Of a stretch of 64,000 nt of DNA, positions 50,201 to 58,259 are shown piece by piece. Both the position numbers and the translations under genes were made by a program. A model generated the notes under the pieces. That model saw only the letters and a program-made list of their open reading frames with translations. It was not told the origin of the DNA and did no database searches. Each line of letters opens with the position of its first letter. Positions within the stretch are counted from its first letter, which is position 1. The stretch is from contig CAVRND010000007.1 of assembly GCA_963722495.1 (NCBI GenBank), positions 1 to 64,000 on the forward strand. The letters are read 5' to 3'. This stretch comes from Hyphomicrobium_A sp963722495 (GTDB taxonomy: Bacteria > Pseudomonadota > Alphaproteobacteria > Rhizobiales > Hyphomicrobiaceae).

Positions 50201-50691
50201 AGGATGCGGCGGCGCTGCTCGGGCTTGGCGTTGACGATCTCGCCGATCTGCCCCTGGCGCACCAGCGCCGGCGAGCGTGCGCCGGTCGCGGCGTCCTCGA
50301 ACAGGATCTTGATATCGCGCGCCCGCGCCTCACGGCCGTTGATGCGATAGGCCGAGCCCGCCTCGCGCTCGATGCGGCGCGTGATCTCGATCTGGTCGGT
50401 GTCGTTGAATTCGGCCGGAGCCTTGCGCTCGCTGTTGTCGAGGAAGATCGTCACTTCCGCCGTGTTGCGCGCCGGGCGCGTATTGGTGCCCGAGAAGATC
50501 ACGTCGTCCATGGCGGCGGCGCGCATGCTCTTGTGCGATGTCTCGCCCATCACCCAGCGGAGCGCTTCGAGCAGGTTGGATTTGCCGCAGCCGTTCGGCC
50601 CGACGACGCCGGTCAGACCGGGCTCGATCAAGAGCTCGGTCGGTTCGACGAACGACTTGAAGCCCAACAGCCTCAGGCGAGAGATCTTCAT
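47230..50691 (-). CDS. smc: Chromosome segregation protein SMC
   Basis: The protein has 1153 residues. Walker A GPNGCGKSNLLEALRW is near the start. Long coiled-coil arms with a central hinge follow, and the C-terminal part has the signature LSGGEQSLTAMSLIF and Walker B CVLDEVDAPLDDANV. It is an ATPase that, with ScpA and ScpB, organises and segregates the chromosome. Its length is normal. The large plus-strand ORFs over this gene are shadows produced by its GC-rich codons. Its stop codon lies in palindromic repeat A. It follows two DsbA-family genes on the same strand. Confidence 0.97.
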   Translation of the reverse strand: MKISRLRLLGFKSFVEPTELLIEPGLTGVVGPNGCGKSNLLEALRWVMGETSHKSMRAAAMDDVIFSGTNTRPARNTAEVTIFLDNSERKAPAEFNDTDQIEITRRIEREAGSAYRINGREARARDIKILFEDAATGARSPALVRQGQIGEIVNAKPEQRRRILEDAAGIAGLHSRRHEAELRLKATEANLARLSDVLGQLNSQVDSLKRQARAARRYKEISDEIRRQDALLMHLAWTDAQAHVDGEEANLRDALSKLATATEAESQALTAEGELADRMDPLREEEGKRAAILGRLRVEQENFEREAARAAERERELRARTEQLGSDTAREEALIGEARQILSDLGSEIEALARAEAAAGDGEREARTRLDSAQETLREAEAKLAELTTKVAEHRARKQNLESGLTDKQNTVAKLTRQLTELAAQTREIAGRAPDAEKLAQITEAGQQLADQIDKFELQALAAEDNARSIVTLADTAREESGKARLRLASLRTERETLIKLLIGARPTEFPPILDRLRVKQGYEAALGAALGEDLEAPAAEEAAVHWRHVEVPRQDPALPAGVEPLASHVEAPPELDRRLRQTGIVAGREQGHKLQPALKPGQRLVTRAGDLWRWDGYTAAAEGAAPAAQRLAERNRLSSLELEEAEARTAAAATADTEREAVEALAAARSEEQRLRKLGREAQGMLAKTRDSLTAIERAARDTESKLAAVSGARARAEEELVVAKELLAEAEQAVAAFAAAEDQEPALAAAKADAEARRMALAEARAALSDIERERRARADRGAAIGIERERWTTRSAGAEQQIEALKARLTEAQRELEGLADVPAMIEEQRDKLMSAMAEAERGRQVAADALAEADTALKAGVQALRAAQSAVADGREGKARTEARLEGARTRRQDVSRQIREALGIAPEGCLALAEVQPGAYLPPLADVERKLASLKGDRERLGGVNLGADEELQVLSIQAAGLDTEKADVENAIAKLRGAIGQLNREAHKRLQEAFEAVNAHFGKLFTTLFGGGEARLEMIEGEDPLEGGLEIIAKPPGKKPATLSLLSGGEQSLTAMSLIFAVFLTNPSPICVLDEVDAPLDDANVDRFCRLLESMAADTATRFLVITHHPMTMSRMSRLFGVTMAEKGISQLVSVDLQTAQRFREAG

Positions 50692-50747
50692 TTCTGTCCC
50701 TGCACGAAGCGAATACCGCGCGCCTTGCGGAGCGGCTGCCGCCTACG

Positions 50748-51566
50748 TCAGTTCGGCGCTCCCGCCGACGCCGTGGCGCGGCCCGCGATCAACGGATCGA
50801 CCATCGCGCGGATGTCCTCCATCGAGAGCTCCTTCTTAACGAGCTTGCCCTGGACGAAGAAGTTGGGAGTGCCGATGACGCCAAGCTTGCGTCCGCGGTC
50901 TTTCACCCACTTTAGCCCATCGATCATGGCCTGATTCTCGCGGCAGGCATCGAACTGCTGGCGCGTCATCCCCACCTGCGCGGCGACCTTGAATATGGGG
51001 TCGAGCCGGACCTCCTGCGACACCCAGGCAGGCTGCTGCTCCATGAACTTGCCGAACAACGTCAGGTACTTGTCTGGCTTGGCGCAACGCAGAGCGATGC
51101 TCGCCGCGCCGGACGTCTTGCCGATGGGGAACTCGCGCAGGATGTAGCGAACCTTGCCGGTGTCGACGTAGGCCTTCTTGAATTGCGGATAGGTAGTGAG
51201 GTGGAAGTTGCGGCAGTGCGGGCACGTTAGCGAAGCGTATTCGACGATGGTCACCGGAGCGTCGGTGCGCCCGAACGACATTTCGGGCAGCGCGCCGGTC
51301 ATCATCACGTCTTCGACGGTCGGGTCCGCGATGACCTCGCGTCCGCCCGGCGGCATGGCGCTCTGTTCTGCGTAAGGATTAAAGCCGCTCGTGGGGCCGC
51401 TGGCAGCCGTGTCCTCAGCGGTGGTCGCATAGGCGGAGCCGCTGTCGGCCGTCGTCGACTTATCGGGCGTCAGCGCAGTTGTATTCATCAGCGTGCCGCT
51501 GCCCCCGCATCCCGCGAGCGAGACCGGAAGCAGCAGCAATGCGATGAGAGCGCCTATCCTGCCCAC
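50748..51566 (-). CDS. DsbA-family thiol oxidoreductase, probable lipoprotein
   Basis: The protein has 272 residues. A signal peptide ends in the lipobox SLAGC near residue 20, so it is probably lipid-anchored in the periplasm. A Ser/Thr-rich linker follows to about residue 75. The thioredoxin fold contains VTIVEYASLTCPHCRNFHL with the C-P-H-C active site of classic DsbA, and GVIGTPNFFVQGKLV gives the cis-Pro loop. It probably oxidises or isomerises disulfides in exported proteins. It starts 6 bp after the stop of a second DsbA-like gene. Confidence 0.9.
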   Translation of the reverse strand: MGRIGALIALLLLPVSLAGCGGSGTLMNTTALTPDKSTTADSGSAYATTAEDTAASGPTSGFNPYAEQSAMPPGGREVIADPTVEDVMMTGALPEMSFGRTDAPVTIVEYASLTCPHCRNFHLTTYPQFKKAYVDTGKVRYILREFPIGKTSGAASIALRCAKPDKYLTLFGKFMEQQPAWVSQEVRLDPIFKVAAQVGMTRQQFDACRENQAMIDGLKWVKDRGRKLGVIGTPNFFVQGKLVKKELSMEDIRAMVDPLIAGRATASAGAPN

Positions 51567-51572
51567 TATGCC

Positions 51573-52271
51573 TCAGCTTTTGGCCAGCAGCGGCGTGATC
51601 ATCTCGTCGAACTTCTCAACCGTCGGCGCGCCGTCGAGCTTCTTGCCGTTTATATAGAACGTCGGCGTTGCCGACACGCCGAGCACGTCGGAGGCGCGCG
51701 TGCGGCCAGCGGTGATCTCGTCGAGCAGCTTCTGATCCGTCAGGCACTTGTCGAATGATTCCTGCGTGAAGCCCGCCTGTTTGGCGATCTCGAACAGGCG
51801 CGGTACCGGGTTGCCCTCGCCGAACGCCCATTCCTTCTGCTTCTCGAACAGCACCTCGATGAGAGGGAAAGCCTTGTCGTTGCCCGTGCAGCGCGCCAGC
51901 ATCGAAGCCGCGGCGGCGAGGTTGTCGAGCGGGAACTCGCGGAATATGTAGCGAACCTTGTTGCTGTCGACGTACTTCTTCTTGATCTGCGGCCACACGT
52001 CGGTGGTGAAGTGCGCGCAGTGACCACAGGTCATCGAGGCATACTCGACGATAGTCACCTTCGCATCCGCCGGTCCGAGCGCCATGTCGGGCAGACCGAC
52101 CGGCTTCATCAGCTCCTCAACGGAAACCTCCGATGGCCCCTTGGCTTGTTGCGCCGAGACGGGCAGCGAATGCAGCGCCACGGCAGCGCCAACGGCGCCG
52201 GCAGCGACGGCAGCCAGTACGATACGCCGGGCAAGCTCAAATCGGCCGGAGGAGGTCTTCGATGCGGACAC
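51573..52271 (-). CDS. DsbA-family thiol oxidoreductase, periplasmic
   Basis: The protein has 232 residues. An N-terminal hydrophobic export signal ends around PVSAQQ. VTIVEYASMTCGHCAHFTTD carries a C-G-H-C active site, which is closer to PDI-type than to the C-P-H-C of its neighbour. The cis-Pro loop is in LGVSATPTFYINGKKL. The two tandem proteins align throughout, so they arose by duplication and may differ in redox potential. The gene is the first of the pair, upstream of smc. Confidence 0.9.
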   Translation of the reverse strand: MSASKTSSGRFELARRIVLAAVAAGAVGAAVALHSLPVSAQQAKGPSEVSVEELMKPVGLPDMALGPADAKVTIVEYASMTCGHCAHFTTDVWPQIKKKYVDSNKVRYIFREFPLDNLAAAASMLARCTGNDKAFPLIEVLFEKQKEWAFGEGNPVPRLFEIAKQAGFTQESFDKCLTDQKLLDEITAGRTRASDVLGVSATPTFYINGKKLDGAPTVEKFDEMITPLLAKS

Positions 52272-52448
52272 TGGGTGCGCTCCTTGAAAGCTCGGAATTG
52301 TCCATTCAACGGCCGCTCGGCCCTCAATGGCCGAGTAGCACGCTACCGAGCGTCGGAATAAGGCAAAACGGCTGCCGTTCCAAGTGAATGAAGCTTAATG
52401 GTGGCCCAGATCCCGGGGCTTTTCAGCGCGTCGGTTCAGCCGGCCTCG

Positions 52449-53018
52449 TCAGCGCGTCTGGCCGCGGCTCATCAGGCCGGACTTGAGCGTCGCCAGCGCC
52501 GTGCGCAGGCGCTCGTCGGTGAAGCCGGACAGCTCGGGTGCGGCGCAGGGTGTCGGTGTGACGCGCGGCTGGGCCACGACACCCGCACGCTCGGGCAGTG
52601 GTGCTTGCAAGATGCGAAGCTCGGCGACGGCCCGGTAGCCGAAATGGCCGTTGATGCGCTCCAGCATTTGCTGGGCCTTGTACTGCACGTCGAGGGCCCG
52701 AGCCGGCTCCACGCGCACGATCAACGTGGCGCCGGGACGCCCTTCGGCGCCGGCCTCGACCTCAGCGCCAAAACCGACGCCGCGCGGCCATTTCAGGCGC
52801 TCAGGGGCGGTATAGGCAGCGACATCCTTGCCGACGATCATCGCCCAGTCGGTGATCAGCGCCGCGGCGGCGAAGCCGTATTTCTCGAACGCCTTGTGTG
52901 TCAGCTTGGGCACATACGTTCCGACCGCGCGCGCCGAGATGAAGCCGCGCGACCGCCCGTAGGCGTTGCCAGTCGAAGCGGCACCGGGTCGGCGGAAAGT
53001 CGCGGCGTTGGTGGCCAT
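52449..53018 (-). CDS. DUF721 / DciA-like protein
   Basis: The protein has 189 residues. The DUF721 domain covers roughly residues 38-135, with FEKYGFAAAALITDWAMIVG, the W-P-R turn at LKWPRG, and VEPARALDVQYKAQQMLERI then GYRAVAELRILQ. DciA is the replicative helicase loader in many bacteria lacking DnaC, and this alphaproteobacterial form is generally taken as its relative. It is divergent from mutY with 89 bp between starts, a common arrangement in the group. Confidence 0.82.
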   Translation of the reverse strand: MATNAATFRRPGAASTGNAYGRSRGFISARAVGTYVPKLTHKAFEKYGFAAAALITDWAMIVGKDVAAYTAPERLKWPRGVGFGAEVEAGAEGRPGATLIVRVEPARALDVQYKAQQMLERINGHFGYRAVAELRILQAPLPERAGVVAQPRVTPTPCAAPELSGFTDERLRTALATLKSGLMSRGQTR

Positions 53019-53107
53019 ATTGCGATAGTCCGGGGTCGAGAGTTTCCAGCGGGTGTTTCGACGCTTACCATCGGGGGATCAATTCGCGGGCGCCGGGAGA
53101 CGATCCC

Positions 53108-54214
53108 ATGACTGCTGTTGCGCGAAAGCAACTGCCGCTTCGGCCGGCCGGTCCCGACACCGTTGACGCGCTGCTCGCCTGGTATGACGAGGAGCGCCGC
53201 GACCTGCCCTGGCGCGTGGCGCCCGGCAAGCGCGCCGATCCCTATCGCGTCTGGCTCAGCGAGATCATGCTGCAGCAGACGACCGTGAAAGCCGTCATCC
53301 CGTTCTACCTGCGCTTTCTTGTCCGCTGGCCGACCGTCAAGGCGCTCGCCGCGGCGCCGCTCGACGATGTGCTCGCTGCCTGGGCGGGGCTTGGCTACTA
53401 CAGCCGCGCGCGCAACCTGCACAAATGCGCGGTGGCCGTCGCGCAGGACCTCGGCGGCAAGTTTCCATCGACGGTCGCCGAGCTGCAGAAGCTGCCCGGC
53501 ATCGGCCCCTACACCGCCGCCGCCATCGCCGCCATTGCGTTCGGCGAGTCCGCGACGCCCGTTGACGGCAACATCGAGCGCGTCGTCGCGCGCCTATTCG
53601 CCGTGCGCCAGCCGCTGCCCGCCGCGAAGTCAGAATTGAAACGCCTCGCCGCCACGCTGACGCCGGCGCGCCGCGCCGGCGACTTCGCGCAGGCAATGAT
53701 GGATCTCGGCGCCGGCATTTGCACGCCGCGGCGGCCGTCTTGCCTCGTGTGTCCGGTGCAGACCGATTGCGCCGCCCTGGCACACGGCATCGCCGCGTCG
53801 CTGCCGCTGCGATTGGAGCGCGCCGAGCGGCCACAGCGGGTCGGCTTTGCCTTCGTCGCGTTGCGCGAGGACGGACACGTGCTGCTGCGCAAGCGCGCCG
53901 AGGCCGGGCTGCTCGGCGGCATGCTCGAGGTGCCCGGCACGGCGTGGGGCGATCTGCTGCCGCCGGCGAAGGAAGCGCTGCGTTCCGCGCCCGTGCGCGC
54001 CGACTGGTGGTCGGTGCCCGGCACGGTCGTGCACGTCTTTACGCACTTCCGGCTGGAGGTCGTCGTCTACCGCGCCCTGGTACCGGCCAACGCGAACCTG
54101 ACCTTCTGGGCCGAGCCCGAGCGCTGCCAGTGGGTCGCCCGCCGCGACCTGCACGCGGCGGCCGTGCCCAGCGTCATGCGCAAAATCATCGCCCACGCCC
54201 TTAAAGAGAACTAG
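53108..54214 (+). CDS. mutY: A/G-specific adenine DNA glycosylase MutY
   Basis: The protein has 368 residues. Catalytic Glu lies in SEIMLQQTTVKAVIPFY. The helix-hairpin-helix is LPGIGPYTAAAIAAIAFG and the catalytic Asp is in TPVDGNIERVVARLF. The iron-sulfur ligands are in CTPRRPSCLVCPVQTDC. The C-terminal NUDIX-like domain recognises 8-oxoG. It removes adenine opposite 8-oxoguanine. Its stop codon shares the palindrome CTAG (54211-54214) with the stop of the convergent azoR, so the two genes overlap by 4 bp. Confidence 0.96.
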   Translation: MTAVARKQLPLRPAGPDTVDALLAWYDEERRDLPWRVAPGKRADPYRVWLSEIMLQQTTVKAVIPFYLRFLVRWPTVKALAAAPLDDVLAAWAGLGYYSRARNLHKCAVAVAQDLGGKFPSTVAELQKLPGIGPYTAAAIAAIAFGESATPVDGNIERVVARLFAVRQPLPAAKSELKRLAATLTPARRAGDFAQAMMDLGAGICTPRRPSCLVCPVQTDCAALAHGIAASLPLRLERAERPQRVGFAFVALREDGHVLLRKRAEAGLLGGMLEVPGTAWGDLLPPAKEALRSAPVRADWWSVPGTVVHVFTHFRLEVVVYRALVPANANLTFWAEPERCQWVARRDLHAAAVPSVMRKIIAHALKEN

Positions 54215-54819
54215 GCCGCCAGGCCGTCGATCTCCAAGCGCGCGGCATCGATCGACTTGGCGCGCTGCTCGGGTCCGAGCGCAAGGCCCTCGGCACGGAT
54301 GAACGTGACGTCGTTGATGCCGAAGAACCCAAAGATGCCGCGCAGATACGTTTCCTGGTGATCGAGGAAGGCGGCGGGAGTCTGCGGGCCATAGTAACCA
54401 CCGCGCGAGGAAGCGATGATCACGCGCTTGCCGCCGGCCAGTCCCTCGGCGCCGTTTTCGGAATAGCGGAACGTCTTGCCGGCAACGGCGAGACGGTCGA
54501 TCCACGCCTTCAACTGGCTGGCGATGGCGAAATTGTACATCGGCGCGCCGACGACCACGACGTCAGCGGCGAGGAATTCGGCCATCACCGCGTCGCCCGC
54601 CGCAATATCGGCTTGCACCTCGGGCGTTTCCGGGATGGCGCCGCCGCGGGCGGCCAAATGTGCGCCTGAAAGATGCGCGACCGGCGTCAGGGCAAGATCG
54701 CGGTAAGTGACGTCGATGTCCGGATGCAGCCGCCGCTCCGCGGTGACGATTTCCGCAGACAACTGCCGGCTGACGGAGCCGGCGCCGAGAATGCTGGAAT
54801 CCACATGCAGCAGCTTCAT
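54211..54819 (-). CDS. azoR: FMN-dependent NADH:quinone oxidoreductase / azoreductase
   Basis: The protein has 202 residues from the ATG at 54819, with GGGAG 6 bp upstream; other ATGs are at 54825 and 54888. The flavodoxin-like fold shows MKLLHVDSSILGAGSVSRQL at the FMN phosphate loop, VVVGAPMYNFAIASQLKAWID and VIIASSRGGYY. AzoR uses NADH to reduce quinones and azo compounds and protects against thiol-specific stress. It is divergent from an HxlR-family regulator gene with a palindromic site between, so redox or quinone sensing by that regulator is likely. Confidence 0.9.
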   Translation of the reverse strand: MKLLHVDSSILGAGSVSRQLSAEIVTAERRLHPDIDVTYRDLALTPVAHLSGAHLAARGGAIPETPEVQADIAAGDAVMAEFLAADVVVVGAPMYNFAIASQLKAWIDRLAVAGKTFRYSENGAEGLAGGKRVIIASSRGGYYGPQTPAAFLDHQETYLRGIFGFFGINDVTFIRAEGLALGPEQRAKSIDAARLEIDGLAA

Positions 54820-54882
54820 GGTCATCTCCCATTCCGGGGGGATGGCGCGCGGCGCGGCGGCCGGTTGACACCCCACGAGGTT

Positions 54883-54899
54883 AGTCACATTTTGTGACT
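54883..54899. promoter_or_regulatory. Palindromic operator candidate for the HxlR regulator
   Basis: AGTCACA and TGTGACT are perfect 7-bp arms around TTT. It lies between the divergent azoR start (54819) and the hxlR-type start (54946), the place expected for a dimeric HxlR-type regulator controlling both genes. Confidence 0.65.
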
Positions 54900-54945
54900 G
54901 GGGCTAATTTGATGACCGCGATAGTTTGCACAAGGAGGCACTTTT

Positions 54946-55374
54946 TTGAGCCCAGGGCACAGCGATGATACCGACGACTGCCGCGTCGTCGCGGACGTGC
55001 TGGCGAGGATCGGCGACAAGTGGACCGTGTACGTCGTTCGCCTGCTGTCGGACGGCTCCATGCGCTTCAACGAGATCAAGCGCGCCATCCCCGCCATCTC
55101 GCAGCGGATGCTGACGTTGACGCTGCGTGGCCTCGAGCGCGACGGATTGGTGACGCGCACCATCTACCCGACCATACCGCCGCGCGTTGACTACGAGCTG
55201 ACGGACTTGGGGCGCACGCTCATCACCACGCTCATGGCGATGGGCGAGTGGGCCGTGTCCAACCGCGCCAAGGTGGAGAAGGCAAGAGCGGCGTTCGACG
55301 CTAAGGAAAAGAAGACGAAGGCGAAGATCGGATTGGCGCGCGTCATGCCACTCCCCTGGGGACGGCAGAACTGA
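54946..55374 (+). CDS. HxlR-family transcriptional regulator
   Basis: The protein has 142 residues and starts at TTG 54946, with AAGGAGG about 8 bp upstream. The winged helix shows VADVLARIGDKWTVYVVRLL, then MRFNEIKRAIPAISQRMLT and LRGLERDGLVTRTIYPTIPPR, all typical of HxlR/YodB/QorR proteins. Unlike YodB there is one Cys near the N terminus (DDCRVVADV), the position of the redox-sensing Cys in that group. It probably represses the divergent azoR until quinones or aldehydes modify the Cys. The Lys-rich C-terminal tail (KEKKTKAKIG) is extra. Confidence 0.88.
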   Translation: MSPGHSDDTDDCRVVADVLARIGDKWTVYVVRLLSDGSMRFNEIKRAIPAISQRMLTLTLRGLERDGLVTRTIYPTIPPRVDYELTDLGRTLITTLMAMGEWAVSNRAKVEKARAAFDAKEKKTKAKIGLARVMPLPWGRQN

Positions 55375-55402
55375 TCCGATCGAGGTGTCGTGACGCGCCT
55401 GA

Positions 55403-56302
55403 TCAATTGACTTGGCAGTTCGCCTCGTACTGGCCGCAGGCTTTGTTATTGCCCTGGCTGCACTGCGCTTGCCATGAGGTGCAGCCCGGCTTGTTCCAGG
55501 GTTTGACCTCGAAGCCCTTCTTGTCCTGCTTCCAGACGCAATTGCCGTCACGCATTTCGTAGTTCTTCTTGCAGTAGCAGTCGCCCTCGTCGCTGCGATA
55601 GGCGTTCTTTCCGCAGTTCTGGACGATCACGCACTCTCCGTTACGCAGCTTGTAGTTCTTGGCGCAGACCACGGTTTCCTTTTTCGGCGGCTGCTTTGCC
55701 TCGGGCGTGTTCTTCGGGGCGTCGGCGGCCAGGGGACCGAGCTCGATCGTGCTCAGCCCGGCGTCGGGCAGAAAGATCTGCAAGCAATCCCCCGGACCGG
55801 TGGCGACCATCCAAGGATGTGAGACGAACGTCTCGATCGTCAGGCGCTCGCCAGGATTGAGGCCGCCGTGATCCTTGAAGCCGCCTTCGAAGTCGATCCA
55901 TTGGATGGATCGATACATCGACGAGTTGTTGACGAAGGTGACCAGCGCAGCGACGTCCGACTTCTGCGAGCGCAGCTTGCCGCTCTCCGAGCAGGAAATC
56001 TCCTGCGCCTTGCCGGCGCTGGCGGACGCAGCCGGCGATGCGGGGGCCGACTGATCGGTCAGCTTTTTGAGGTAAGCGCGCGCCAGGTCGGCGTAGAACC
56101 CGTTGGGATAATTGGACAGAAAGGCGTTCCAGGCGTCCGCCGTGCCCAGCTCCTTGGCGCTGTTGAAGGCGGCTTCCGAGCCAGCCCCTTTTGCTGCGTC
56201 GACGGCCTCGGGTTCGGCCGCGCCGGCCGTCGCGATGGGCAAAGCCAGAAAGAGCAGCGCCCAGCAGGCGGCAGCGAGGACCGATCCTCTACGCAACGAC
56301 AT
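55403..56302 (-). CDS. Secreted protein with VHL-beta-like domain and Cys-rich tail
   Basis: The protein has 299 residues from the ATG at 56302. A signal peptide ends near TAGAAE (residue 28). A helical segment with AWNAFLSNYPNGFYADLARAY follows. Residues about 104-178 resemble the beta domain of von Hippel-Lindau protein: VTFVNNSSMYRSIQWIDFEG, then LNPGERLTIETFVSHPWMVA. The remaining part is Cys-rich: NGECVIVQNCGKNAYRSDEG and CYCKKNYEMRDGNCVW form two EGF-like or knot-like units. Single bacterial VHL-beta domains are known but rare, and the function is unclear. It seems to be a single-gene unit, facing away from the HxlR gene. Confidence 0.75.
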   Translation of the reverse strand: MSLRRGSVLAAACWALLFLALPIATAGAAEPEAVDAAKGAGSEAAFNSAKELGTADAWNAFLSNYPNGFYADLARAYLKKLTDQSAPASPAASASAGKAQEISCSESGKLRSQKSDVAALVTFVNNSSMYRSIQWIDFEGGFKDHGGLNPGERLTIETFVSHPWMVATGPGDCLQIFLPDAGLSTIELGPLAADAPKNTPEAKQPPKKETVVCAKNYKLRNGECVIVQNCGKNAYRSDEGDCYCKKNYEMRDGNCVWKQDKKGFEVKPWNKPGCTSWQAQCSQGNNKACGQYEANCQVN

Positions 56303-56417
56303 CCAACGCTCTCCCGGCCCCTGAATTGGTGCGTGGACAGAGACACGAGGACGATAGCTCTGGCAAGGCATACCTTGGGTGGCGGCGCATGCGGTACGAC
56401 TGAAGATCGCCGATCCG

Positions 56418-57638
56418 TCAGTGCCCCTGAAGAACCAGCGTCCTGACCGGCAGCATCAAGGCCTGGGCGCGCAAGATGAGCGCGTGCACGACGCCGACCG
56501 TATCGACCATGTGCAAATAGAGACTGTGAAAGAAGCCGAGGTCTTCCTTCTCCAGCCGGTCGTGGTTGTCCGTGTAGGCATTGGCGATGCAGCTCGAACC
56601 GGGCGTCACGCCGTCTAGTCCGCCCTCGTACAGCGGCTCCATGAAGACCAAGAGCGTGCCGGGCTTTGTTAATTGCTGCACGTCGATCAACTGGTCGCCG
56701 GAACGGAATTGGCCCGAAGCGATGTAGTCCTGCACCCCAGTGACGACCATCGGGATAATGACCATCGGCTTGGATGCGCAGGTAGCCTCCGCCGGCATAC
56801 CGATCCGCATCACCTGCGCCTCGATCTGATTGAAGCCCGCCGTCAATTGTTGGCGGCCTGCTTCGGCGGGGATCAGCAGGCCGGCCGGGCGCATGAACGG
56901 ATTGACGATGTCGCCGACGCGCAGTGCGAACTGTTCCACCAGGCCCGAGACCCCAGCGTAGACGATGGTCTTGTTGAGCTCGACCTGTGCCTGTTTGAGG
57001 GCGGCATCGGCGCTGGCCTTTTGCGCCGGCAGCAACGTCGACAGGCGCGTCTCGGCCGCCTGCTTGGCGGCGTCGGCGCCGGCAACCGCGCCCTTGCGGC
57101 CTTCGAGCATGGTGGTCAGCCGCTCGATCTCGCGCTCGGCGACGACGCCTGCGTTGCGCTGTTTGAGCTCCAGTTTGGTGTCGAGCTCATCTTGCGCCTG
57201 CTGCAGCGCGCCCTTGGCCTCGATGATCTTGCCCTCCGCGGCGGCAATGTCGGCCTCCGCCATCACCATCGCCGCGTCCACCTCAACGATCCGGCGCTTC
57301 GCCAGCTCGAGGTCGGCCTCTTGTTTGGTGCTGTCGAGTTTGAAGATCGGCGCGCCCTTCTCGACCGTGTCGCGCCACTTGACGAAGATCTCGCTCACCC
57401 GCCCGTTGGTCTCCGGCAGGATCGCCACGGTGCGGAACAGCGGTGCCGCGGTGGTGGTCGAGGGGTGGTAGTAGAAGATGATGGTGATCAGCACGATCGT
57501 CAGCATCAGGCAGGCGGTGAGCCCCCACCGCAGCTCAAACCAAATCGAATACATCGTGATGTGCCGGCGCTGCCAGTAACGCCGGAAGAGAAAGTCGGGC
57601 AGGATCGTGAACAGGGAGCAAAGGGCGACTTCCAGCAT
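56418..57638 (-). CDS. HlyD-family membrane fusion protein
   Basis: The protein has 406 residues. One membrane span near the N terminus (LTACLMLTIVLITIIFYY) is followed by a biotinyl-lipoyl-like hairpin (VAILPETNGRVSEIFVKWRD), a long alpha hairpin (residues about 110-215) and the return lipoyl strand KTIVYAGVSGLVEQFALRVGD. This is the periplasmic adaptor layout. The gene starts 3 bp after the stop of a small membrane protein gene; pairs of this sort resemble E. coli YibH-YibI and YiaV-YiaW. No pump gene is adjacent, so the transported substrate is unknown. Confidence 0.88.
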   Translation of the reverse strand: MLEVALCSLFTILPDFLFRRYWQRRHITMYSIWFELRWGLTACLMLTIVLITIIFYYHPSTTTAAPLFRTVAILPETNGRVSEIFVKWRDTVEKGAPIFKLDSTKQEADLELAKRRIVEVDAAMVMAEADIAAAEGKIIEAKGALQQAQDELDTKLELKQRNAGVVAEREIERLTTMLEGRKGAVAGADAAKQAAETRLSTLLPAQKASADAALKQAQVELNKTIVYAGVSGLVEQFALRVGDIVNPFMRPAGLLIPAEAGRQQLTAGFNQIEAQVMRIGMPAEATCASKPMVIIPMVVTGVQDYIASGQFRSGDQLIDVQQLTKPGTLLVFMEPLYEGGLDGVTPGSSCIANAYTDNHDRLEKEDLGFFHSLYLHMVDTVGVVHALILRAQALMLPVRTLVLQGH

Positions 57639-57641
57639 GGC

Positions 57642-58040
57642 CTAGGCTCCCGGCTCGGCGGGCGGCGCAGGTTTCGGCGCGGCTTGCGGCGGGTCCGCGC
57701 TGCCGCCGGTCGCCAAGCGGCCGAGCGAGTCCGCCATGCTCCGTAGCGGCGTCTGGAAATCGGGCAGGTCGATGAGCGCCAGCAGCAGCGCGATGACCCA
57801 AAAGAGATGGATGTGCGTGAACAGCGACAGCAGGCACAGAACGGCGACGATCTCGAACTGCAGCTTCTTGTGGCCGAGACGCTCGGGCAGCGAGTGCAGC
57901 CGGAAGAACACGACGCCAAGTCCGAATACGACAAGAAGCACGACGATGGTGGTGATCGTGAACAGGATATCCGAGTCACCGGGCGCCGTCAGAAACCACG
58001 GCAGGTGATGCGACGCTGCAGGGTGCTGCACGTGGGTCAA
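57642..58040 (-). CDS. Small membrane protein, partner of the HlyD-family protein (YibI/YiaW-like)
   Basis: The protein has 132 residues. Two hydrophobic spans (ILFTITTIVVLLVVFGLGVVFF and VAVLCLLSLFTHIHLFWVIALLLALI, shown here only as regions around residues 25-46 and 65-92) enclose a polar loop with LHSLPERLGHKKLQFE. A Pro/Ala-rich tail ends the protein. It resembles the DUF3302-type proteins paired with HlyD-family adaptors in E. coli in its loop pattern, but the match is by eye. The 3-bp spacing to the HlyD gene suggests one complex. Confidence 0.7.
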   Translation of the reverse strand: MTHVQHPAASHHLPWFLTAPGDSDILFTITTIVVLLVVFGLGVVFFRLHSLPERLGHKKLQFEIVAVLCLLSLFTHIHLFWVIALLLALIDLPDFQTPLRSMADSLGRLATGGSADPPQAAPKPAPPAEPGA

Positions 58041-58259
58041 CCGCTCCCCCCTCGGACGTCAACGGGCGACCCGTTCACGCTAGGCCGCCGCAAGGGCGTG
58101 TACAAATCAAAAAGCGGCGTGACCGCAGCGCAGCATGCGTTTTCTGCTCGTAGAGGATGCCAATTCCATTGACTGTTTCCTCGAAAATGTAGTGCCAGCC
58201 GCCCGCGCCGGAGGGCCGAGCTTATCGGCCCTCTCGGAGTTTCCTTGCTGCCCAACGCA

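Noticed and set aside
48802..50934. 710-residue plus-strand ORF opposite smc
   Set aside because: It is a shadow of the long coiled-coil coding sequence of smc; no domain is visible.
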